DNA of 64,000 nt from Thysanoteuthis rhombus. Taxonomy: Eukaryota > Mollusca > Cephalopoda > Oegopsida > Thysanoteuthidae. Under the pieces are notes generated by a model, which made no database searches, was not told the DNA's origin, and was given only the letters and a program-made list of their open reading frames with translations. Each line of letters opens with the position of its first letter. Within the stretch, counting starts at the first letter, position 1. The translations under genes were made by a program, and so were the position numbers. Of the stretch, positions 54,925 through 63,894 are shown one piece after another. The stretch covers positions 41,154,024-41,218,023 of the forward strand of contig OY735231.1 of assembly GCA_963457665.1 (NCBI GenBank). The letters are read 5' to 3'.

Positions 54925-55295
54925 AACAGGTCTGGCTTGTCACTCAAGAGAAACCGTCAGATAACCATGATTTTTGGCATCGTGCTGTGTTGGGGGTGAT
55001 GAATTAAAACATCGGGAAAAGAAAAGGTGATCAATGAATAAGTTACTACTCTTGCCTTTTGTCGCGAAATGACCACTAAGAAGTCTGAATTGGACAGGAA
55101 CTAATGATCAATTTAGCTCAAACTTGATTACTGAAACCCAAGCTAAAAAAAATTCATTTAGTGGGGACCCCCCCTCCCCCCAAAACTCGGGGTTTTTTTT
55201 AGACATAATCAGTGACCACTAAAAAAAGGGTCTTGAAACTTGAAAACTAATGAAAGCTATGTTGAGAGTTTTGGTGACAGTTCTGGTTGACTGTT
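54925..55295 (-). repeat. Rep-A interspersed repeat, reverse copy
   Basis: In plus-strand reading: 'aacaggtctggcttgtcact', 'caagagaaaccgtcagataa', 'gcatcgtgctgtgttggggg', and at the far end 'gttttggtgacagttctggt' with 'tgactgttcc'. Both ends visible; internal poly-C/poly-T tract at 55168-55200. Confidence 0.8.
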
Positions 55296-55594
55296 CCCAA
55301 TTACAAGATTCTTAGAAATTGCCAAACTTCAAAAGATTCAGGGTATATTTAGAACGAAAATTGATCCTGGAGAAGAGTTGGCGTCACTCTGTCTTCAACA
55401 AGATCTATCAAATGCTTCTGGCTAAAATATAACATTTGCAACGATGAAAAATTGTGCGAAAACTGAAAATTCAAACAAAGTATGAGGGAACAAACATCAA
55501 TTAATTGCAGAAGTGTTGGGAAAATGAACAAATACCATGTTTGGGGAAAGAAAAAAACAAAGCAAAGATGCCATTTTCTGAGCAGGGCTAAAAA
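55296..55594. other. Spacer
   Basis: No feature recognised. Confidence 0.5.
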
Positions 55595-55734
55595 AAATTG
55601 CCAGCACAGTCAATAATTGAACAACCGTAGCGTAAAAATACGAAGCCCCTTAAAAAGTTTCATCGATGAATAGATATGGTCTGAATGAATTCTATCTGTG
55701 ACGGCAATGACATTTTTATAAGGGGTTTAGTGGA
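55595..55734 (-). repeat. Rep-B interspersed repeat, reverse fragment
   Basis: 'cacagtcaataattgaacaa' followed by 'ccgtagcgt' is the reverse complement of the Rep-B end; 'gtctgaatgaattctatctg' continues into the body. The left half is missing. Confidence 0.75.
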
Positions 55735-56072
55735 GTACTGATTACTTTTTGGGAGCATGCTGTACTGGGGTTGATCAATAAAAAAAATTGAAAAGGGGTG
55801 ATAAAGTCCCTTGTTTCATATTTTGCTGGTCAGTGATCACTAAAAAAATCTGATTTTTTGAAAATCAAGCATGAATACAACCAAACACAAACTAAGAGAT
55901 CAATTAAGATAAACTCACATTGTAAAGTGAAACTCTCACTGATAAAAAAAATAAAAAAATAAATAAATTTTTAAATTTTCAGCCCTCTAGCTCGATGGGA
56001 CCAACTTGAAAACTGGAAAAATTTATGTTGACAGTTTTTTGTGACAGTTTTGGCTGACGTTTTCTTGCAAGA
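55735..56072 (-). repeat. Rep-A interspersed repeat, reverse copy
   Basis: In plus-strand reading: 'gattactttttgggagcatg', 'ctgtactggggttgatcaat', 'cagtgatcactaaaaaaatc', 'aactaagagatcaattaaga' and 'gtgacagttttggctgacgt'. A 5S-like segment starts within about 10 bp of its end. Confidence 0.8.
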
Positions 56073-56079
56073 AACCAGT

Positions 56080-56195
56080 TTACGGCCAAATCACATTAGA
56101 TACACCGGTTTTCCGTGTGATCACCGAAGTGAAGCAACGTCGACCCTGTTCAGTACTTATATTGGTGACCGTTCGGGATAACCGGGTGCAATACA
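56080..56195 (+). pseudogene. 5S rRNA-like element next to Rep-A
   Basis: 'tttacggccaaatcacatta', 'gatacaccggttttccgtg', 'tgatcaccgaagtgaagcaa', 'cgtcgaccctgttcagtact' and 'gataaccgggtgcaa' follow the whole length of 5S rRNA with few gaps. It is among the fullest copies. No tRNA-like head upstream. Confidence 0.85.
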
Positions 56196-56299
56196 TCAGC
56201 TCCTCAGTTGCTCGTTGCCAGTAAGTCTACTTTACATAGATATTTGCGCTACGGGAAACCTTGGCCGGGACAAATGATGCCATAGCCGGGGCACCAGCT
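56196..56299. other. Spacer
   Basis: No feature recognised. Confidence 0.5.
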
Positions 56300-56655
56300 A
56301 AACAAGAAACTGAATTGAATACCCGAAGCCACCAAAGGTGGCGAGAGGTTCTATCCACTTTATACATGTGCATCTGTTTAATTGTTTATGTATCTGTGCT
56401 TCTAAGTGCTCTTGGTCATAGCGTTTTATCTACAGACTTGAAAATCGGCATCACAACACCACTAGACTTTTTTTTCGATTTTTGGAAAAAAAAGCTTTTT
56501 GACTTTCTGGGTTTTTCATTTTGACGTATTTATTAATAACATCAAGATTATCCAGGATTTTTTCAAACCATACGTATTTTTTCGATGGAATTTTCAACAT
56601 GACTTCTAGTTTGGACGCTACAGTTGTTCAATTATTGACTGTAATGAAGAGTTAT
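56300..56655 (+). repeat. Rep-B interspersed repeat, near full-length copy
   Basis: 'agccaccaaaggtggcgaga' (a short palindrome), 'tgctcttggtcatagcgttt', 'tacagacttgaaaatcggca' and 'ctacagttgttcaattattg' are collinear with other copies. The middle has a T/A-rich replacement. Confidence 0.8.
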
Positions 56656-56892
56656 TAATGATTTTAGAGATGAAACGAAGTAATTGGAATCAAAATTGAC
56701 GGATGATGTAGCTCTGCGAAATAGAACAGTTGTGAGTTACTTGTAACTTGCAGCCGTTCAAGACAGGGGGTTAGGGGCTAGGGGATTTTGGTCTGTCTCA
56801 TTGAGCAGTGTGCAGAGATTGGTCTCTTTCCCACAAGGAATAAAGATAATGATACAGGCTTTCTACATTATCGGAAGCTGCTAACAACAACT
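56656..56892. other. Spacer
   Basis: No feature recognised. Confidence 0.5.
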
Positions 56893-56968
56893 GGTGTTGC
56901 CAGATGTTCACCCATCTATGCTCTGACCAAACTCAACGTTGCTCAACTTCGGTGATCGCACGGGAAGT
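56893..56968 (-). pseudogene. 5S rRNA-like fragment, reverse strand
   Basis: Plus-strand 'gttcacccatctatgctctg', 'accaaactcaacgttgctca' and 'acttcggtgatcgca' is the antisense of the 5S box A to box C region. Ends incomplete. Confidence 0.7.
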
Positions 56969-57294
56969 TGCTTGCCTAACGCGAATTCATTGCAACATAG
57001 CTTCGAGGTCAAGCGAGTTTATTACAGTTGCGGGAAGGGTTTCTCATTAGAAGAGCTTCCCAACTTCATTAACAAAAGGAAGCTCAACATAGTTCTTGGG
57101 GCGTGCAATGAGAATTCCCAAATAAAATTGGCTTGGAATTCACAAGCGGAAATGTAAGTCTTGTTGGTGATGGTTTCACATAGTTGGTCGATATCTAACC
57201 CTCATTCTCTTATGATAACACAACGCCTAGGGTTGATTAGCATGTTTTGGGACTGATAAAATTAGGGTCTCACTAATCCTTCAAAAAGAGACAG
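56969..57294. other. Spacer or flank before the LINE
   Basis: No element boundary could be fixed; short ORF only. Confidence 0.4.
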
Positions 57295-57665
57295 TCCCGT
57301 GAATTGAGAACCATGCAACGTGCACATGAAAGAATAATGCTGGGCCTCACATGGAGAGACCACAAGACAGCACAGTACATCCAAGAAAAGACAAGAGTCA
57401 GGGACATCATAAAATCCATTGAAAATCTCAAATGGCGGTGGGCTGGCCATGTTGCAAGAATGGCAGACAACCGATGGACCACACGACTCACGACATGGAT
57501 CCCCCGAGATCACATGTGCAACCGAGGCTGGCAGAATATTAGATGGCGAGACGAGCTAGACAAGTTCAGGAAGTACTGGCTCCGCGACGCCCATGATAGA
57601 CAAGTGTGGCAAATCCTGGGGAAGGTCAATGTCCTACGACGGACGTTAAAAGACTGATGATGATA

Positions 57666-57712
<47 letters not shown>
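57295..57712 (+). pseudogene. RTE-like LINE 3' end, best-preserved copy, with (ATG)n tail
   Basis: The 117-codon frame (57304-57657) is the C-terminal tail of an endonuclease/RT-type LINE protein. It reads 'RTMQRAHERIMLGLTWRD', 'TRVRDIIKSIENLKWRW' with 'AGHVARM', then 'RWRDELDKFRKYW' and 'DRQVWQILGKVNVLRRTLKD' to a stop. The stop overlaps the start of an ATG-trinucleotide tail ('tgatgatgataatgatgatg'), as in RTE-clade elements where short tandem repeats replace poly-A. All endonuclease and RT domains are missing by 5' truncation, so the copy is inactive although this frame is open. Clade assignment is by motif and tail only. Confidence 0.85.
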
Positions 57713-58844
57713 CAAAGGTGTCAACATACGATTGCATCCTCCCGCTGACGTTTTGTATTTGTCCTTCAGAAGGTGATAACCAGATGTGATGATATCACGC
57801 TGATTGCTATATTTCGATAAATATGTATATCCAATATTTTTTATGATTACCGTACTTTTCGGCGTATCGGACCTGCCTTTTTTTCAAGTTCTGTCTCGAG
57901 AAGCGAACGCTTTGTCGGTTGTTTGCCAACCTTATATCGCTCCGTAAATAATGAAAACAGCTGTGGGGATTAATTTGGATTTGAATAGATAAGATTCGAA
58001 TAAGCCGATAGTATGAAAGGCTATCAAGACCGTGCAAAAAGTGAGTCGTTTCATTTTTTTTTCCAAGAATAGACCAGCAAAACTATTGTGGTCATGTGCT
58101 TTATACCCCAGAAAATACGGTAATCCTCAAAAATTAATAGAACAATCGTCATTTTTTCGTTCTTATTGTATATAACACAATGACAATGTTTTTATCGTCT
58201 GCAAAGAGTCGCCTGTTGCACTCATAAGTAAATTTACCCATCAGAGAATGCAATTACCATGTTTGTTTTTTTTAATTACTCTTTTCATTTGAACTGAATA
58301 AGTATCATTTGAATCAACCTATTCCCCGACTACTAAGCAAGTCCAAGTCACCAACTCTACGGTGTCATTTTTTCTTCCCGTCACAGCTATTTATCACATT
58401 TCTGATCTATTACCAAATAGATTTAAAGGAAGAAGTTCGTCTTACCAGGCACGAAACATGGTATATCATTTCGAATAACTATCCTCCCTTTATACTGTTT
58501 TTTTTTCTTTTCTAATGTGTGAGATCTATTGTTTATAAACTGATATTATGATTATATTTTTGTCAATTCTACTCGGGAGAAAATTTCTGGATGGTTACCA
58601 AATGTGAATAATTCTTGCCAGAAGGTTGAGCGACTGAAACCTGTTGATGAAGAATACAGGAAACGCAAAAAGGGGTACGAAAGAATCAGTAAGAGAGTAT
58701 AATTTTTCATGATAAGAAATAGTTCACATTCACCGTCGCTGGAAGGTATCAGCTTTGCTGTGAAGCACGCCGTTAGTGTTATCTTTCATCTTATGTGGTA
58801 TTTGGTATAATTTTTTAGGTTATTTTCTGTCTGGGAAATGTAAA
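57713..58844. other. AT-rich DNA, nothing recognised
   Basis: Unsupported small ORFs on both strands; no repeat partner. Confidence 0.45.
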
Positions 58845-58966
58845 GTTACAACCAAATTGCATTGGACACACTAGTTCTTGTACGAGCAACAAAGTTAAGC
58901 ATCTTTAGGCCTGGTCCGTATCTAGATGGATGTCCAATCGGGAATATCTGGTGCTGCAAGCAGCTT
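58845..58966 (+). pseudogene. 5S rRNA-like element
   Basis: 'acaaccaaattgcattggac', 'cactagttcttgtacgagca', 'acaaagttaagcatctttag' and 'gcctggtccgtatctagatg' follow 5S rRNA order. The end 'ggtgctgcaagcagcttggg' is shared with the 41.0-kb copy. Confidence 0.75.
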
Positions 58967-59756
58967 GGGGACATGTACAGAGCTTCCCGTTGCTTTTGTA
59001 CACTTTGCACAAAAATACAAGAATGTCCCCCTACTCCCCTGAACCCACTTGTTAAGTTGGCTGCGAGTGATCAAAAATTAATCAATAAGGATTTCATTAC
59101 ATAAATTAATGGGGACTGCTTCTTCAGGTTGCGTTATTTCGGCGTTAATCACTTCTTCACTTCAAGCTCTTTCACCATTCCCCATTTTTGTCAATAAGAT
59201 TATTAGTTTTCCTCGTTCCATTCAAGTTACACCAAAAAGATAATTATTTTATTGCACGTATAATTGGACAGCTTCACGATAAGAATCATTCATTAAAAAC
59301 AATGGAACCAATTGAGGAGAACGACCAAAAGATAACACTATAACTGGAGTCTAAATAATTTCAATAAACAACACCGGGAAGAAAAATCCAGACTTTTTGT
59401 TACGCAATCATATTCTGTCTTGCATCACACATCCTCATTTCCCTGAGGCCAAAAGCATTCACAACGACTTCTGTTTTTTACTAAATAGCCTTATCCTTCA
59501 GTTTGGACAACCTAAATTCCCCCTCCCCTGGTTTGGAACTAATTTTTTAGATGTTTGCATTAGTAAAGCTAATCATTAATTTGCAGTCTACTCTTAAGCA
59601 TTGACTTAGTAATGAGGTTGTAAAGGCGAAACTATCAATAATTTCTGAAAACAAAAATAAGGGGAGGATTTTGATGATCATATCCTTGGATGCTGCGGAT
59701 CTTAAATATAACTGAATAGATGATTCAAATGGAATTGAAAATTAGGGGTGATTCCT
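58967..59756. other. AT-rich DNA, nothing recognised
   Basis: No feature recognised. Confidence 0.5.
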
Positions 59757-59828
59757 CTGGCCAAGTGGTGAGAATGTGTGTGTTACGATTAAAAACTTTG
59801 CTTCGAATACCTACTGTTAGTACCCAAC
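59757..59828 (+). repeat. tRNA-like segment, probable SINE head
   Basis: 'tggccaagtggtgagaatgt' resembles the D-arm of a long-variable-arm tRNA, and 'tgcttcgaatacctactg' the B box. No pairing acceptor stem. Confidence 0.45.
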
Positions 59829-60394
59829 TCAAGTAAAAGTTACAACGCGCTCCTAGTCATGCGTACATATAATGTTGGTTTTTTTACGTCTTTTTATATC
59901 TACACATGATGACTGATAATTGCAAAATAATTTTGAGTCCCGGTGACATCTTAGCGGTTATCAAATCGGTGTTGCAAGAGTGTCTTGAGTGAGTGAGCTC
60001 AAATTATAAGTATGGCTTGGTGTCAAAACTTGTTTACACGAACAAATATTAGGTACCTGCCACTTTGGCTTGAATTCATTGTGGTGGTATTGCCACTTGC
60101 TAAAATAGTAAGCAAACCATAACCCTCAATGAGAATCAAGTTTCATTCGCAACACCATTAATCAAATTGACCAAATATATAGTAACAGTTCAATTTATAT
60201 GAAATAAAAAGGCAGAGTCAAGTGATTTTCATAGATTTAGTTTTCAGCTCCTCTAATAGGTTTTAAAGGGAATATTTTTTGATCGCTACTCATTCAAATA
60301 TTTTTGTGTGATTAGAGCCAATTTACACTTTTTTCTTAGAGTTCCCGTACTGAAAACGGTTCGGGGTCAGTTTTAAAAGCAACTGAAGTCGTCA
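59829..60394. other. AT-rich DNA, nothing recognised
   Basis: No feature recognised. Confidence 0.5.
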
Positions 60395-60570
60395 TAATCA
60401 CTAAAACATCTGAATTTTCAAAGAATAAGAGTAGATGTTGTTAGGTACAAACTAAGAGATCAATTTAGAATAAACATACATTGCAAATTGAACCCTCAAT
60501 TAAATCACATATGGAACAATAAGGAATTAATCTTGAAAATTCCAGCCTCCCTAGCTACAGTTTCTCTTGA
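60395..60570 (-). repeat. Rep-A middle fragment, reverse copy
   Basis: 'ataatcactaaaacatctga', 'aactaagagatcaatttaga', 'ataaacatacattgcaaatt' and 'gaaccctcaatt' match the Rep-A middle; both ends are missing. Confidence 0.75.
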
Positions 60571-60772
60571 TGGTTTCTAACAATATATTCAATAGGATGT
60601 ATTTACTTATTTGGGTCACCAAAACTGAGGGTTTTATTTTCAGAATCTACGCTCATGGCTGGGGTGCTATATGACCCTGGAGGCCCATACGAAGGTGTGC
60701 CTCCTCCTGGTTGACAAATAGTACTTACAGACGAATCTCACTAAGTGCTGGGAAGGTTCCTTAAAAGTGCCA
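60571..60772. other. Spacer
   Basis: No feature recognised. Confidence 0.5.
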
Positions 60773-60948
60773 AGCAGTGTTGCCAACTTGACGTGAAATT
60801 GACCTCGGAAAAACGTAGAATAAACGCCACAACATTGCAAAAAATAAAACCATTTGCTTTCTAATCGAATTTCTGATCACTGGAAATGGCTATATTTTTT
60901 CTTTAATGGCCAGATAATAGCTGGAAATTGGCTAACACTGCTAAAAAA
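60773..60948. mobile_element. Possible hAT-like MITE
   Basis: The left end 'agcagtgttgccaactt' and the reverse complement of the right end, 'agcagtgttagccaattt', are imperfect inverted repeats about 175 bp apart, with a 'CAGTGTT' start typical of some hAT elements. No matching 8-bp target duplication was found, so the call is tentative. Confidence 0.35.
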
Positions 60949-61390
60949 TAGAGTGACGAAATGGCAACATTAGAGCCAATCCTCACCCTGGCCACGAAAT
61001 TTCTAGCTACGCCACTTTTACTGTCTCAGACCAAGCTATTGCAGAGGACGGGCAAAATCAAAAACACCGCCGGCGGATATTCTATTTAGCCAGTTGATGT
61101 TGCTAAGGCTAATCTAATCAAATATATTTATTGGATCAGTTAGTTGAGATCGCAGCATGAAAGCTGTCATGGAACCTTTCACGCTTTTCATGAAACGTCC
61201 ATTTATCTTATTAATCGGAAACATCTCGTCTCAACTAAGTGATGTAAACATGGGCATCCACTGCAACTTTTACAAGGAATACAAAAGTTTTCAGGAAGGC
61301 AAAAGGATATATTTCTGCGGGGAAGGGCCGAAAAGTTATGTTCGAAATATATCTAAGTGGCAACCCTCGATATCATATGATATTTATTTC
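60949..61390. other. Spacer
   Basis: A second 'gtcatggaacctttcacgct' region and an 89-codon ORF (61157-61426) that runs into the 5S-like element; neither supports a gene. Confidence 0.4.
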
Positions 61391-61508
61391 AGGGGGTTTA
61401 CGGTCAAATTACATTGGATGCACTAGTTCTCTTACGAACACCACTTTAAGTAGCATCCAGCCTCGTCAGTACCTAGATGACTGCTTGGGAATACCAGGCG
61501 CAGTAAGC
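61391..61508 (+). pseudogene. 5S rRNA-like element
   Basis: 'tttacggtcaaattacattg', 'gatgcactagttctcttacg', 'cctcgtcagtacctagatga' and 'gggaataccaggcgcagtaa' follow 5S rRNA; the box A region is diverged. Confidence 0.75.
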
Positions 61509-61537
61509 TGGAATACTGAGTGAAGCCACTTCAGGTT

Positions 61538-61595
61538 CTTGTCTCCGTCAAGTCTATTTCTCATATTGTGATATGTGAAATAGACTTGAGACAAG
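61538..61595. repeat. Strong short hairpin
   Basis: The left arm 61538-61566 contains 'caagtctatttctcatat'; the right arm 61571-61595 contains 'atatgtgaaatagacttg'. Stem is about 25 bp with one mismatch and a 4-base bulge ('ccgt'); loop is 4 bases. It lies 30 bp downstream of the 5S-like element. Confidence 0.85.
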
Positions 61596-61665
61596 GTATG
61601 TGGTACTAAATTTTTGTTTCAGAGACGTGCAAAAGGTAACCTCCTTCAAGAGTCAGTCTAAATCG

Positions 61666-61669
<4 letters not shown>

Positions 61670-61699
<30 letters not shown>

Positions 61700-61826
61700 A
61701 GCGAAGGTTTCAATCCTACCTCGTGGTACTGGATGGGATAATGGAAAGTCTATAACAACACTGAAGAGTTGTAATACAACGAAACAGCTGTCTGTGGATG
61801 ACATAATATATATATATATATACATA
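61670..61826. repeat. Two (TA)n tracts
   Basis: (TA)n at 61668-61696 and 61806-61822, with about 110 bp of unique DNA between. Confidence 0.9.
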
Positions 61827-62109
61827 TTTATAGACATGTATGTATATTAAGCTGACACATATATGTAGAGATACACTTGCTTACTTGAACATTTTCAGCT
61901 ACATGGGCACTCCATCAGTATTTAGACATAAAAAGGAGATTAAAAGAAGAGTACAGAAAGGCTTAACCCATAATAAAATGACATCGTAAAAAATGAGTTT
62001 CTCTCAGTTGCAGAGAAACCTATGCGAATAAAACTAGCGTTATTACATACGTATATACAAAAACAGAAACATGCATACATACATACACACATATCTAAAT
62101 ATATCATTA
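61827..62109. other. Spacer
   Basis: No feature recognised. Confidence 0.5.
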
Positions 62110-62595
62110 AATAACGTACAAGTCTGGTTATTCAATCAATGTAAACTCTTACGTGACCATCATCTTTTAACGGCATGTCATTTTGGGGATGATCAATCAA
62201 AAAGTTGGGAAAAGCGTTGATCAATGAATTAGTTACTTTTGTCGCATTTTGTTGGGCAGGGATCACTAAAAAATCTGAATTAAAAAAATCAAACAAACGT
62301 GAATGACCCCGGACAAAATCCATGGGATCGATTTAGCATGAACTTATTAATATTGAAATCTCAACCAAAAAGCTTTTTAAGGGGGATTAAAAAAAACAAA
62401 AAAAAATAACGTTTTCCAAGATACATTAAGGAAAAAAAAGTTGCAATTTTCATCCCTTCAATTTCATTGGTGTAGCCTTTCCATGTGATACATACGTAGC
62501 CAACAAGCCAGACAAACTTAAAAACTGCAAAAACCCGTGTTGATACGATGCTGATGTTGAAAGATTCGGTTGGCAGTTTCCAACAAGTGTCTGCA
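62110..62595 (-). repeat. Rep-A interspersed repeat, near full-length reverse copy
   Basis: In plus-strand reading: 'acaagtctggttattcaatc', 'cttacgtgaccatcatcttt', 'gggcagggatcactaaaaaa', 'gggatcgatttagcatgaac', 'aaaactgcaaaaacccgtgt' and 'ggttggcagtttccaac'. Confidence 0.85.
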
Positions 62596-62879
62596 GTGTT
62601 GCATTGTAAACAATGAAGAATGCAAACATAGACACAGTTGTATAAGTGTGTCTCTATGCGTGTGTGTGTGTGTGCGTGTGTGTCTGTGTCTGTGTGTGAT
62701 CATGCGTCTGTTTGAGTACTGCGCACCCAACAATTCACGTAAAAAATAGGATTACATTTGAATTTCTTTCTACCTTATATAAAGCATCTTATAAGAACAC
62801 CGGACAAAGCCTAAAGTAAAGAAACCATTTCATTGCTCGACATAGGATTAACCCAGCGTATGGAATATTCCCGTACACC

Positions 62880-62915
<36 letters not shown>

Positions 62916-62954
62916 TGTGAGCGCGTGTGTTGATTGTTGGAAAGATATGAACGG

Positions 62955-62955
<1 letters not shown>
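62596..62955. other. Spacer with (TG)n and (AC)n tracts
   Basis: (TG)n at 62659-62697 and (AC)n at 62882-62912. No gene. Confidence 0.8.
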
Positions 62956-62956
<1 letters not shown>

Positions 62957-63041
<85 letters not shown>

Positions 63042-63042
63042 T
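62957..63042. repeat. (TA)n-(GA)n compound microsatellite
   Basis: Alternating TA passes directly into a long (GA)n with one 'gata' interruption. Reverse Ser/Leu-rich and Tyr/Ile-rich ORFs are artefacts. Confidence 0.95.
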
Positions 63043-63355
63043 GATCAGACAAAAATAGATAGATTGATTGATCTGTAAATATGAACAGATTGAGATTGAT
63101 GGATGCAAAGAAAGAATTAAAAGTAAGAAAAAATAGATACAATTGATTTTAAAGAATTCGTTTTGGATTGTCAAAATTCTATTAACAATGAAGAAGATAA
63201 AAGATTATTCGATACACTAAGAGATTCTTCAAAATCTAAATCTGTTCCATATTTATCGGATTAGCAAGAAGCATGTTATTGAAAGATCTTTCATTCTCTC
63301 TTTCCCAGTTTCGTCTTGTCAAATATCTACCTGGATTGAAAGATAATTATCAGTG
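63043..63355. other. AT-rich spacer
   Basis: No feature recognised. Confidence 0.5.
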
Positions 63356-63359
63356 GTTA

Positions 63360-63640
63360 TTGATGTATATATCAGCAGCAGCAGCAGTAACAGCAGTTGT
63401 TATGAGTCCGCAGCTGGACAAAGGTCTTCCCAATCTCCTCACATGACGAGCATGATTGTGCTAATCTCACCGGCAAACTTTTCTATCTCGTCCATCCATC
63501 GTGCATTTGATCTCTCCCTACTGAGTTTACCGTCTCACGGTCAACAATCAGTACGATTTCTGCTCCTCACTCATAGGACTGTCTCATCGCATGGGCACAC
63601 AGGGACGTTGCTCAGGAGAGCTAGCTATTTTAGAGGCCCC
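63360..63640 (-). pseudogene. Possible LINE 3' end fragment with CAG/CTG tail
   Basis: The reverse strand reads 'MDEIEKFAGEISTIMLV' and 'RLGRPLSSCGL', positioned like the 'DELDKFRKYW...WQILG' tail of the 57.6-kb LINE. It then has a CTG-rich trinucleotide tail ('cagcagcagcagtaacagca' on plus). Related but not the same subfamily. Confidence 0.5.
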
Positions 63641-63774
63641 GAAATTCATTTTGAAAAATGAAAACCATTTTAATGTGTTTTGTGCAAAGCAGGGTAGGTA
63701 CCCCAATACATAGCTTTTTCTCGGAAAACTTAAATATTTTCACACGCATACACATATGAAAAGATATGCACATG
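63641..63774. other. Spacer
   Basis: No feature recognised. Confidence 0.5.
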
Positions 63775-63888
63775 CATAGCCAAATCACATTGAATCGACC
63801 AATTTTCATGTTAAGCAACGCCCAACCAGGTTGTAACCTCGATGGGTGACCATCTATGAATATCAGGTGCCATACGCAGCAACAGGAT
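63775..63888 (+). pseudogene. 5S rRNA-like element
   Basis: 'agccaaatcacattgaatcg', 'tgttaagcaacgcccaacca' and 'cgatgggtgaccatctatga' then 'atatcaggtgccatacgcag' follow 5S rRNA; the 'ccgatcaccga' segment is deleted. Confidence 0.75.
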
Positions 63889-63894
63889 TGTTAG

